Positions 1-6,621 of a DNA stretch of 36,018 nucleotides are shown piece after piece. Source of the DNA: a virus. Where the stretch lies: positions 1 through 36,018 of IMG/VR virus record IMGVR_UViG_3300017963_000510, one strand, 5' to 3'. Each line of letters begins with the position of its first letter. Position 1 is the first letter of the stretch. The notes beneath the pieces are model-generated. The model was not told the DNA's origin, did no database searches, and worked only from the letters and a program-made list of their open reading frames with translations. A program made the position numbers and the translations under genes.

Positions 1-123
1 AACCGTCAGCCCGCCGTCAAATCCGCATAGATCCTCGTACCCAATGCCGCCGGTAAGGACTTGCACGCACGACGAGAACATATAGTCGCGCCCCTCTTCG
101 CCGTGCATTCCAACGTTCCAGCC
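1..123. repeat. Direct terminal repeat, left copy
   Basis: This stretch is identical to the last 123 bases of the window (35896-36018). It shows that the sequence is a closed circle or a circularly permuted molecule of about 35,895 bp. Because the repeat lies inside an ordinary coding region, it is more likely an assembly overlap than a physical terminal repeat. Confidence 0.95.
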
Positions 124-168
124 GAAAGGTAGCTTGCGCCTTACCCTTGCGGTGTTTAGAGAAACCAT
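1..168 (-). CDS. Virion-module protein, N-terminal part (continues at 35895)
   Basis: This is the 5' end of the gene whose remainder lies at 35284-35895. The ATG at 168 follows AGGGGG at a spacing of 6 bases, which is the typical strong start of this genome. Reading on across position 1 into 35895 keeps the frame: 20 codons lead into the MHGEEGRDY segment seen at the right end. The whole protein is 259 aa. It sits between the portal (ends 179) and the prohead protease, so a head or capsid-associated role is likely. I recognise no named family. It should be annotated once, across the origin of the circular map. Confidence 0.9.
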   Translation of the reverse strand, partial: MVSLNTARVRRKLPFGWNVGMHGEEGRDYMFSSCVQVLTGGIGYEDLCGFDGGLTV

Positions 169-178
169 AGTTAACCCC

Positions 179-2311
179 CTATTCCTTAATTACGTGGTAA
201 CCTTCCGTGCATCTACAATTGATAACGTTACCGGCCGACGCACCGTGCGTTATGTCGCCGGGGTATGTCAACTCTTCGCCACTAACTACGTATGCCTCGT
301 CCATTTTCGTACGTTGCCCGTCTGCGCTTAAGTGGTCAAAGTCACTGTCTATGCCGTCGCGCGTGCGGTCGTCTAGGGTGCTTATCCATTCCTTTTCTAG
401 TGGTAGGTCGGTAGCTATCGCACCAGCGCGCGAGCCGTAGTTACTTGCCGATATGGTTTCAGTGCGCGCGATTGTCTCGGCTCTTATCGGCGTAAACTTT
501 TCCTCGTACAGCGCGTTAATCTGTTGCTTTATCTTCGGTATGCTTAACCCTTCGGTAATGCCGCGGAGTACAACGCGTGCTACTTCTTTCTTCGTGGTCT
601 TAAATATATCCGATATCTTGCTGCCACTTATCTTGGCGGTATGCTCGGCAATGTTGGTCAGCCATAGTGACCGATTAGCGTCGAACAACTCTTCGCCTTG
701 CTTTATCTCTATCCCGACTTCTGCCTTAAGGCCACGGAATACGCTAGAGGCTACGTTGTCGCCTACTGGCAAGTAGATACCGTTAAGGTATAAGTCCTCC
801 CAAGCTGGCGCCTGTGAAGAAAGGACAGAACTCAGCGCGGCCTCTAGTTGGGCTTGCGTATCAGCGCCCTTTATGGCAGCGTTAACGGCTCGCCTTTCGC
901 GGTCAAATCGTTTGGCTACGTGCTTCTTTACCGTCTTCTCTAGCGCCCGTCTGCGCGCGTCAATCGCCTTCCAGTGTGCGCCGCGTTGCTCGTCGCCGGT
1001 AAGGTTGAACGCAAACAGCCTGTCGTCGTCGGCCTTGTTAAGCCGGCGCCGCTTGTTTCCGTTCTCGTCTTCGTCAATATCTGACGACCCGCCTAGCGGT
1101 ACTACCGATATAGGCACAAGCAGAACGTCATAGCCGGGCTTTTCGTCGTACCCGGTAGCGCGGCGCTTCTCGTTAACCTCTAGCCAGTCGGCGCTTGCTA
1201 CGCGTGTAAACAGGGCGTCGCGATCTTCCTGCAGCGCTGGCACCATATCGAAGTCTGGCACCATAACCAAATTCTCGCCTGGCCTTTCGAACTTGGGCAC
1301 CAGCCATACGTTAAGCTCGGCCGCTAGGTTGGTAACCTTCGGCGCTATGTTGTCTTGGTAGAGCGCCTTCCTTGCCTCTTGATAGTTGCTAAAGGTCTTC
1401 TGCGAAGCAATGCCGACAAGCTCGGCCGGTACTTCGTACGCCAGGGCAATTTCGGAAGCGCTTAGCTTCTGCGCGTTTAGCCAGTCCATGTCAACGGCGG
1501 TAAGCGCCCATTGCTCCCACTTCATACCGCCCTCAAGTAGCATAGGCCGGCGTGCGTTTATAGAACCGGCGTACTGCTCTTCTATTTCTTGCTTAAGGTG
1601 TGCAAACTGCTTATCGTCTAGCGGCTCTTCTGTCATTAAGGCGCCGGGCGGTATGGCTTGATTCTGCAACTGCGCTACATTCCATTTCTTAGCCTCATTC
1701 GAACTATCTACCGACCTACTAGCGGCCTTAAGCTGAGGGAAGCCGTACCAGTCGTTTAGCGGGTGAAACTCTTTAAGGTGCATAACGTCTTCGGCCTTGA
1801 ATTTCTGCTCGCTTCCGGGGTCACCAAACTTGTAGCCTAGAACCGGCTCCATTGGCGTACCGCTGATTATCTTGGTCTTGTCTGGCCGCAACGTATACAA
1901 CTCTCTAGGCGGCTTGTTGTCTGGCCCTACAGAATAGAGGTACGAGTCGCCCTTAATGAGAAGGTAGGCAAACAGAGCCTCTACTAGCGCGTTGCGGCCG
2001 GTTTCCGGGTTGGGCCGATTCCATAGCTTGAGTAACGGATGCGCCTTAAGCTCGGTGCGCTCACCGTTGTTGTCTTCTCGGTACAGCTTCCAAGGCACGG
2101 TAGACGCCGCCTTGGCTATCAGGTGTACGCAACCGAATACATACGGGTTACTCATGTAGCCTTCGGTTGCTAGCTTCCTGTAGTCGTTAGGGGTCCATAC
2201 CGGTTGCTTAAGCATTAAGACTAGCTGCCGGTTAAGCGGTCGCTCTTCGCCCTTTGCACCGCCGCTACCTGATAGCCAGCTAAACGGATTCCACAACTTG
2301 CGCTTGCTCAT
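179..2311 (-). CDS. HK97-type portal protein fused to a MuF-like head morphogenesis domain
   Basis: The portal forms the dodecameric ring at the capsid vertex through which DNA is packaged. Residues about 20-370 of this 710-aa protein carry the HK97-family portal signature: the YMSNPYVFGCVHLIAKAAS segment, PWKLYR, PNPETGRNALVEA, and the helical SASEIALAYEVPAELVGI region. Residues about 590-705 match the Mu gpF-like domain: RAETIARTETISASNYG, WISTLDDRTRD, HLSADGQ and the final NVINCRC. The usual HK97 portal is about 400-500 aa, so this is a genuine fusion. The start was moved from 2362 to the ATG at 2311, which overlaps the TerL stop as ATGA and has AAGGG upstream. Confidence 0.95.
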   Translation of the reverse strand: MSKRKLWNPFSWLSGSGGAKGEERPLNRQLVLMLKQPVWTPNDYRKLATEGYMSNPYVFGCVHLIAKAASTVPWKLYREDNNGERTELKAHPLLKLWNRPNPETGRNALVEALFAYLLIKGDSYLYSVGPDNKPPRELYTLRPDKTKIISGTPMEPVLGYKFGDPGSEQKFKAEDVMHLKEFHPLNDWYGFPQLKAASRSVDSSNEAKKWNVAQLQNQAIPPGALMTEEPLDDKQFAHLKQEIEEQYAGSINARRPMLLEGGMKWEQWALTAVDMDWLNAQKLSASEIALAYEVPAELVGIASQKTFSNYQEARKALYQDNIAPKVTNLAAELNVWLVPKFERPGENLVMVPDFDMVPALQEDRDALFTRVASADWLEVNEKRRATGYDEKPGYDVLLVPISVVPLGGSSDIDEDENGNKRRRLNKADDDRLFAFNLTGDEQRGAHWKAIDARRRALEKTVKKHVAKRFDRERRAVNAAIKGADTQAQLEAALSSVLSSQAPAWEDLYLNGIYLPVGDNVASSVFRGLKAEVGIEIKQGEELFDANRSLWLTNIAEHTAKISGSKISDIFKTTKKEVARVVLRGITEGLSIPKIKQQINALYEEKFTPIRAETIARTETISASNYGSRAGAIATDLPLEKEWISTLDDRTRDGIDSDFDHLSADGQRTKMDEAYVVSGEELTYPGDITHGASAGNVINCRCTEGYHVIKE

Positions 2312-3822
2312 GCTATAGCCCTTGCGCGCGGTCGCGCGGTTACTGGTTTCTCTTCGTACCAATTGATAAACTGAGTGATAACGTCTAACTGGTCGTCGTA
2401 GTCGGAACGCGGATAAGTTATTAGCTCGTCTTCGCAGTCGTTAACCCACTTGCGACCAGCCCAAAGGAAAAAGCGCCCGTCTTCCATTATCGGTGTGGCC
2501 GCGTGCGTACGGCTCTGCTTGTCCCTGTCAACCTTAACAGCTTCTATGATCTTGCCGAAAGTGGGGTTGCGCTTCGCCGTCTGTATCAGCGAATGACCGC
2601 TAGCTTTCTTCTCTATGAGGATTTTGCTTATCTTGTGGCCGAACTGGATAACCGCCCATGCGTTATGTTTAAGGTACAGCCGCAGTAGGTTAGACTCTAG
2701 CTCTGGAAACTCTACCTTATCGCGCCACATATCTAGCAGGTAGTAGCGGTTAAATATGGGCGACTCTTTGACAACGCCGAAGAAACCTATGGCGCTGTAG
2801 TCATTCTCTTCGCCCTTCTCGAAGGCACCGTCAACCGATAGGCCGAAGTAGTCGAAGCTCTCTGGCAACTCTTCGCAATAGCGCAACCATTCGGCCTTGA
2901 CTATGCTGCCCTCTTGCGGCGTAGGCTCTTGGTCTAGTTGCGCTGCAGCCGCCGCGCTGCCTAGCTTACGTCTTAGCTTAGCTATGTAGTCGGCATCAAA
3001 CCTTCCAGGCGTTAGTAAGTCGCCTACTTCGCGTACCCACTTCTCGCCCGTTATCGGCATGGTTATTACCGTGCGTTGCTTGGCTTCCATGGGTAGCTTA
3101 AGTACTGTGAAGTCTTCTAGCTCGCCGGTTTCGCCCATGTGGCCTATAAGGTCGCCGCAATGGCCGCGCTGCATTGTGATAACGAAGTGCGAGGTATTCG
3201 GGTTATTCTTGCGGGTAGATATCGCGGTATCCCATGCGTGACAACCGTCCTCGCGGTGTACCTTGCTATCTATCTTCTTAATGTTGTGCGGATCGTCTAC
3301 GCCGATAATGTCGCCGCCCTGACCTGTGCCAGCGCCATTGACCCCCAATGCTTGGCGTGTACCGGCTATACTGTTCTCGTAGTTGCCTTTTTCGTTTTGG
3401 TCGCCCTTAAGTTGGTAGCGGTCGGCCCAAGCTTGTTGATACCATTCGCTCTTAATGATATTGCGCGAACGTACGTTATCGCGTATCGCTAGGCCGGCTT
3501 CGTAGGCAAAGAAGAGCCAGCGTAGATGCGGGTACTTGATCCAAGCCCAAGGCTGCCAGCATACGGACACGCTCGTAGACTTGGTTGTACGCGGCGGCGT
3601 GAGTATTACCAAGTCGCGTATCTGATTCTCGGTAACTGCCTCTAGGTGTTCGCATACGCACTGTAGGTTTCGCGTACCTTGAAAGGGCGTCTTGGGCTCG
3701 AACACGTGCCAGCTATGGCGTACAAAGTCGTATAGGTGGCGTTGGGCTTGCTCGTACTGTACCTCTTCCAAGGTTGGTACGACCATGCCTTTGTAGGTGT
3801 GAGCCTGTTCGGGGTACGTCAT
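2308..3822 (-). CDS. terL: Terminase large subunit (TerL)
   Basis: This is the ATPase-nuclease motor that packages phage DNA into the prohead. Of 504 residues, 75-84 (LTPPRTTKST) are the Walker A site, which lacks the usual Gly before Lys. DIIGVDDP near 171-178 is the Walker B. The C-terminal RNase H-like nuclease shows LSVDGAF near 330, an IEKKASGHSLIQ segment near 402 (family form E-x-KASG) and a late DDQLD aspartate pair. The layout matches the phage terminase C-terminal family TIGR01630. The start at 3822 overlaps the stop of the upstream 64-aa gene as ATGA, so I prefer it to the TTG at 3858. Confidence 0.95.
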   Translation of the reverse strand: MTYPEQAHTYKGMVVPTLEEVQYEQAQRHLYDFVRHSWHVFEPKTPFQGTRNLQCVCEHLEAVTENQIRDLVILTPPRTTKSTSVSVCWQPWAWIKYPHLRWLFFAYEAGLAIRDNVRSRNIIKSEWYQQAWADRYQLKGDQNEKGNYENSIAGTRQALGVNGAGTGQGGDIIGVDDPHNIKKIDSKVHREDGCHAWDTAISTRKNNPNTSHFVITMQRGHCGDLIGHMGETGELEDFTVLKLPMEAKQRTVITMPITGEKWVREVGDLLTPGRFDADYIAKLRRKLGSAAAAAQLDQEPTPQEGSIVKAEWLRYCEELPESFDYFGLSVDGAFEKGEENDYSAIGFFGVVKESPIFNRYYLLDMWRDKVEFPELESNLLRLYLKHNAWAVIQFGHKISKILIEKKASGHSLIQTAKRNPTFGKIIEAVKVDRDKQSRTHAATPIMEDGRFFLWAGRKWVNDCEDELITYPRSDYDDQLDVITQFINWYEEKPVTARPRARAIA

Positions 3823-4013
3823 ACTCTGTAGTATCCGCAATAGTAAAGGCGGCCACAAACGAAGCTGTGGCGGCCTTTGTTTTCTGTCGGTGTAGTTATC
3901 GCCTTGTTCTCTGGCGCCGGACTCTCTGCCTTCTCTTCTTTGTCGTCAACGCTAGGCAAGTCTTTTGTTTCGTCGTCTTCCGGTACGGCGTCTACTATGT
4001 CGCCTTGCGTCAT
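3819..4013 (-). CDS. Small acidic protein upstream of TerL
   Basis: This 64-aa gene overlaps its upstream and downstream neighbours by ATGA, which is the main argument that it is real. Residues 1-40 are strongly acidic and Pro/Ala-rich (EDDETKD, DDKEEKAESPAPENK) and look disordered. The tail is Cys/Tyr-rich (CGRLYYCGYY). The last third is encoded by a 34-base hairpin (3845-3878), so the tail may be shaped by an RNA signal rather than by protein function. No family is recognised. Its place between the candidate small terminase and TerL suggests a packaging-linked role, which is inference only. Confidence 0.6.
   Translation of the reverse strand: MTQGDIVDAVPEDDETKDLPSVDDKEEKAESPAPENKAITTPTENKGRHSFVCGRLYYCGYYRV
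3845..3878. terminator. Hairpin with 13-bp arms just before TerL
   Basis: The arms AAAGGCGGCCACA and TGTGGCGGCCTTT pair with a single internal G-G mismatch around an 8-base loop. On the plus strand the hairpin is followed by GTTTTC, as in an intrinsic terminator. On the minus strand it is followed by TTTACTATT. It lies inside the end of the 64-aa gene and about 20 bases before the TerL start, so it may attenuate or stabilise the virion mRNA, or stop antisense transcription. Its function is inferred. Confidence 0.5.
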
Positions 4014-4246
4014 TTCTTATTGTCCATGCGAAAAATGTCATAAAGACAAAGATTTACTTCCCAATTCGCCCTACCTTCTCTTGGTACCGAAATATGCAAA
4101 CAACTAGAGCAATCTTCGCGCCTTGCATTATTGCAAACGCGGAATTTTTTAAGACTGCTATGCTCCGGTTCGCCGGCGTTGTCTATACCATTAGGTACGC
4201 CGGCGCCAGATTTACCCAACCAACATATAAGCCGATCTTGCGTCAT
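4010..4246 (-). CDS. Small cysteine-rich protein of unknown function
   Basis: This 78-aa protein is linked to both neighbours by ATGA overlaps. It has cysteines at residues 8, 38, 45, 48 and about 67, including a CSSC pair and a following LH, so metal binding is possible. There is no clear zinc-finger family match. It is encoded in the packaging-gene chain upstream of TerL. The region has somewhat more A/T than its neighbours. Function is not assigned. Confidence 0.65.
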   Translation of the reverse strand: MTQDRLICWLGKSGAGVPNGIDNAGEPEHSSLKKFRVCNNARREDCSSCLHISVPREGRANWEVNLCLYDIFRMDNKK

Positions 4247-4506
4247 TTCTTCTTTGCCTTGGCTTTCGACTTCTTAGCCTTGGCCTTGCTGGCTTTCTTC
4301 TTAGCCGGCGCTTTCTTCTTTGCGGGTGCCTTGGGCTCGGCCGGCGCGTCGGCCGTCGCTACTTCTGCTACTGGCTCGTACCGTGCTTCGAACTTCTTAG
4401 CCGGTACAATCTTGGCTTGCTGCCCCTCAGCCTTGACCGTATAGCTGCCGTCGTCGTTTCTCTCGGCGTCTACAACGCCTACTCGTTTCTTCTGATACTT
4501 AGCCAT
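4243..4506 (-). CDS. Lysine/alanine-rich protein with a histone H1-like tail
   Basis: Of 87 residues, the first half (MAKYQKKRVGVVDAERNDDGSYTV...) looks folded. The last 35 residues are low-complexity Ala/Lys/Pro with repeated KAPAKKK and KAKAKKSKAKAK units, like histone H1 or bacterial AlgP-type tails. Such tails bind DNA non-specifically by charge. AGGAAGTAGGA precedes the ATG at 4506, and the stop overlaps the next gene as ATGA. Its position between the DUF5681 protein and TerL suggests a role in DNA packaging or condensation, but this is inference. Ala/Lys tails also arise by slippage and need not be functional. Confidence 0.8.
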   Translation of the reverse strand: MAKYQKKRVGVVDAERNDDGSYTVKAEGQQAKIVPAKKFEARYEPVAEVATADAPAEPKAPAKKKAPAKKKASKAKAKKSKAKAKKK

Positions 4507-4508
4507 TC

Positions 4509-5039
4509 CTACTTCCTTTCTGTGGGTGTGCCTCTAGCTTGCGCCCTAGCTAGCATCTCTTCGAATGCGGATAGCTCGTTATCGTCTAGGGCTTCGAAAT
4601 CTACGTTGGGGTTGCCCTTCTGTACTACCTCAGCCTTAACGTGTTGCGTCGGCCGGCCTTCGAGTCTGTCCATTATTTCCGATATGGCTGGCAGCTTGCC
4701 CTCTGCCGCTAGCTCTAGTGCCTTCTCTGCTATGACTTCGCCGTAGGTGCGGTAGGCGGGGTCGTCCGGGTAACGCTCTTGTAGCTTCTCTGCGATTATC
4801 TCAGATATGTAGCGGGTATGTTTCGGCCGGCCGCCAGGGTTGCCAGAAACACCTTTAGGCCAGCGTCCTAGATTGTCGCGCGGCACTGGTACCCCATGCC
4901 CGTTTTTATGGGGCTTCTTGTTCTTAGGCTTGCGACCGTTGCCGCCGTTGTTGCCGGGACTAATCAAGGGCGCTTCCTGAGCATTCCTGCATAACACGAA
5001 TAGTACTATGCCGAATAGTCTTACCACGAAAAGTACCAT
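4509..5039 (-). CDS. DUF5681-type protein, candidate terminase small subunit
   Basis: The N-terminal half contains the DUF5681 signature NLGRWPKGVSGNPGGRPK at residues about 56-73, which is often found in phage proteins next to TerL. The C-terminal half is helical (ISEIIAEKLQERYP, YGEVIAEKALELAAEGK, AISEIMDRLEGRP). As the first gene of the virion operon and close to TerL, it is the best candidate for the DNA-recognition subunit. The ATG at 5039 has AGGGGG 7 bases upstream. The first 17 residues are hydrophobic and encoded by three 15-bp repeats, which is odd for a cytosolic protein. An alternative TTG start at 4967 has AGGAAG at 6 bases and would give 152 aa without that segment. Confidence 0.75.
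   Translation of the reverse strand: MVLFVVRLFGIVLFVLCRNAQEAPLISPGNNGGNGRKPKNKKPHKNGHGVPVPRDNLGRWPKGVSGNPGGRPKHTRYISEIIAEKLQERYPDDPAYRTYGEVIAEKALELAAEGKLPAISEIMDRLEGRPTQHVKAEVVQKGNPNVDFEALDDNELSAFEEMLARAQARGTPTERK
4997..5034. promoter_or_regulatory. Three tandem 15-bp repeats carrying CGAATAGT
   Basis: CGAATAGT starts at 4997 and 5012, and CGAAAAGT at 5027, giving an exact 15-bp period. The same motif recurs in the control region at 5325-5361. On the minus strand the repeats overlap the first codons of the DUF5681 gene and lie just downstream of a TTGACA (5046-5041). I read them as operator sites for a phage regulator. An alternative is a short coding repeat, since 15 bp equals five codons. 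Confidence 0.5.
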
Positions 5040-5040
5040 A

Positions 5041-5046
5041 TGTCAA
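5041..5046 (-). promoter_or_regulatory. TTGACA box at the start of the virion operon
   Basis: A perfect -35 consensus lies on the minus strand, followed after 17 bases by TAAGAC, a weak -10 match. It overlaps the spacer between AGGGGG and the ATG at 5039. If it is a real promoter, the DUF5681 gene must start further in, for instance at 4967. If it is only spacer, the ATG at 5039 holds. Confidence 0.3.
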
Positions 5047-5195
5047 CCCCCTAGAGCGCAATATAAGCCCTCGAAAGTTACGGGTACCCCAAGATAGGGT
5101 AGGCGGTACTCGCGCCCGGCTGTCGTCAACCTGGCTGGCTGGCTCTGCCGTGAAGGGGTCGGCTGTGATCCGTAGAGCGTCGCGCCGCGAGCCTT

Positions 5196-5243
5196 ACGTC
5201 GTACACGTCGTATACGTACATATACGTAACGGCTATGTAACGG
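5196..5243. repeat. Iteron-like cluster of short tandem repeats
   Basis: Three pairs of direct repeats follow each other. ACGTCGTA occurs at 5196 and 5205 (9-bp period), TATACGTA at 5211 and 5221 (10-bp period), and GTAACGG at 5226 and 5237 (11-bp period). The 9-11 bp spacing is close to one DNA turn, as in binding-site arrays for initiators or repressors. Confidence 0.5.
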
Positions 5244-5258
5244 ATAGGCCACGAGCAA

Positions 5259-5292
5259 GGATGTTGACAAGTTGCGCGCCGGATGTTGACAA
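5259..5292 (+). promoter_or_regulatory. Twin GGATGTTGACAA elements
   Basis: The 12-mer GGATGTTGACAA occurs at 5259 and 5281, 22 bp apart (about two helical turns). Each copy contains a consensus TTGACA, but neither has a good -10 at 16-18 bp. They may therefore be protein-binding sites rather than two promoters. Confidence 0.4.
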
Positions 5293-5324
5293 CCTCCAGT
5301 GGGGCTTGGGCTGGCTTGATAGCA

Positions 5325-5361
5325 CTAATAGTATGGTACTATTCGTACCATGCCGAATAGT
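5325..5361. promoter_or_regulatory. Cluster of three CGAATAGT-type half-sites
   Basis: CTAATAGT (5325-5332) is followed by ACTATTCG (5338-5345) and CGAATAGT (5354-5361). The last two form a perfect 8-bp inverted repeat with an 8-bp spacer. The flanking 17 bases TACCATGCCGAATAGTC match those ending at 5020 with one difference. This is a likely operator for the same factor that binds 4997-5034. Confidence 0.55.
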
Positions 5362-5441
5362 CACGCAGGGCAAAACAGCTACCAGTTGCGTGCAACTTCT
5401 GTACCAGCATAGGGTTACGTCGCGATTTTCTACAGAATCTC

Positions 5442-5470
5442 TAAAATTTTGGCCCGAAACGTACTGTCAA
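5442..5470 (-). promoter_or_regulatory. Possible leftward promoter
   Basis: On the minus strand TTGACA (5470-5465) is followed, 17 bases later, by ATTTTA in an AT-rich stretch. The -35 is perfect and the -10 is weak. It would drive the virion operon with a leader of about 400 nt containing both operator clusters. Weak evidence. Confidence 0.3.
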
Positions 5471-5697
5471 ATCGTGTACCTGGCGGTAGCTAAGTCGTTA
5501 TCTGATAAGGACTTACGGAAGTGGTTACAACAAATTATTTTAACACGACCCCTATTATATATAAAAACGCCCCTTGTTTCCCTTTTTAGTTTCACATATG
5601 CAACAAAATATGGAAACACCATGCTTTTCACAATATAAGTAGGGTTGTATTAGAGAAATAGCCATTACAAACTGTGTAACTTTGCAAGGGGCATAGA

Positions 5698-5728
5698 GTT
5701 GTGACTACCCACAACGCGATTTGATATA
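5698..5728 (+). promoter_or_regulatory. Possible rightward promoter with an inverted repeat
   Basis: GTTGTG (5698-5703) and CACAAC (5710-5715) form an inverted repeat with a 6-bp spacer. It overlaps a -35-like TTGTGA (5699-5704), and TGATATA follows about 17 bases later. This would transcribe the early operon starting at 5823. Both boxes are imperfect. Confidence 0.3.
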
Positions 5729-5822
5729 GGGGTTTTTGGCAAAAAGTTAGGTTTTTCGCTTGAAACAGCCTCGTAAGTCACTAGGCTCGCTAGCTTTATG
5801 GGTACATGGTAGGGGGTGCGAA

Positions 5823-6368
5823 ATGAAGCGGCGCGGATGGAAGGGTCAGAAGTCTGTAGTCCGGCATGTACTGAGGCTACTTGTGACTAGGTACTTCATG
5901 TATCACGACGGGCGAGCTTCGTCTACCGTCTTGCATAAACAAGACATCGTTACGACTACCTTTCACTGGGAGCTAGATCATTATGCCCCGCAGACTCGTA
6001 CGAGCGACCTAATCAACACCAAGCGGCGCCAGATACCCAAGGATGTGTCTAGCGCGCTCTGGCTGTTGAAGAAACGCAAGCACATAAGGAAGGTCGGCAA
6101 AGGGCATGACGCTAAGTGGCGCGCCACGGACGAAGGGGTAGTCTACTTTCACCGCACCCAAGTCAACGTTATGCAGTTGATAGAATGGGGCATACCGTTT
6201 GACCTTGAAACCTATTGGGCCGATAAGAAGAAAGGCGCACGGCCGCCCTGGCAGTCCGGGTATAGGCTGTCTGGCGACTCGACACGCCGGCTAGGGCGCG
6301 GCCAGCAAGGGTATAGGGGCGATATGGGCAAGCTACGCCAGGGCGCCGAAAGCAGTGAGCCAGGGTAG
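5823..6368 (+). CDS. Winged-helix-like protein, first gene of the early operon
   Basis: This 181-aa basic protein has a central stretch, about residues 60-110, that looks like a winged helix-turn-helix: DVSSALWLLKKRKHIRKVGKGHD followed by AKWRATDEGVVYF, which reads as a recognition helix, wing and strand. The first gene of an early operon next to an operator-rich region is a usual place for a transcription regulator, but DNA target and role are inference. The start was set at the ATG at 5823, which has AGGGGG at a 6-base spacing, instead of the TTG at 5760. The C-terminal 50 residues are Gly/Arg-rich and look disordered. Confidence 0.75.
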   Translation: MKRRGWKGQKSVVRHVLRLLVTRYFMYHDGRASSTVLHKQDIVTTTFHWELDHYAPQTRTSDLINTKRRQIPKDVSSALWLLKKRKHIRKVGKGHDAKWRATDEGVVYFHRTQVNVMQLIEWGIPFDLETYWADKKKGARPPWQSGYRLSGDSTRRLGRGQQGYRGDMGKLRQGAESSEPG

Positions 6369-6621
6369 GCGCGCGCAATGCGGCGCTACGCGGTTTCGTA
6401 AGTGGTTATTGGGCCAGTACTTATGTTTTCGGGTTGTAGCACTAGCCCACTTCCGGCAAGACCCCAAAAACGATTTCGCAAAAAACTCAAATTCTACTTT
6501 GGGCCGTAGTGGCCGTATATGGCCGTTTCCGGCATTGGGGCAAGTGGCGCCCAAATAGCGCTATACGCAGCTTCTTATTAGCAGTATATTAAGGGTGTCA
6601 AGCCAAGGAAAGGGGGCAGCT
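6369..6621 (+). other. Gene-free spacer with repeats
   Basis: This 253-base gap within the early operon holds three near-tandem GGCCGT units between about 6502 and 6530. It also holds a long imperfect inverted repeat: CCACTT plus CCCCAA near 6449-6470 against TTGGGG plus AAGTGG near 6535-6546. I see no good promoter and no open frame with a ribosome binding site. Confidence 0.5.

Larger units (their letters stand above)
5040..5822. promoter_or_regulatory. Divergent control region without a convincing gene
   Basis: These 783 bases separate the leftward virion operon from the rightward early operon. The left half (5040-5400) is GC-rich with clusters of short repeats. The right half (5420-5760) is AT-rich with runs such as TATTATATATAAAAA. 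No frame has both a ribosome binding site and plausible composition. The region must hold the promoters of both operons and is a good place for a replication origin, but I cannot prove either from sequence alone. Confidence 0.75.

Noticed and set aside
3965-4444. 159-codon plus-strand frame opposite the Ala/Lys-rich gene
   Set aside because: Its Phe/Leu/Ala runs are the complement of the Lys/Ala codons of the minus-strand gene.
5043-5270. 75-codon minus-strand frame in the control region
   Set aside because: TTG start, no ribosome binding site and Arg-rich composition. It spans the repeat clusters.
4997-5292. Short CRISPR array
   Set aside because: Repeats are 8-15 bp with almost no spacers and no cas genes are present, so operator or iteron is the better reading.
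5150-5638. 162-codon plus-strand frame in the control region
   Set aside because: No start signal, and it runs through operators and AT-rich DNA with random composition.
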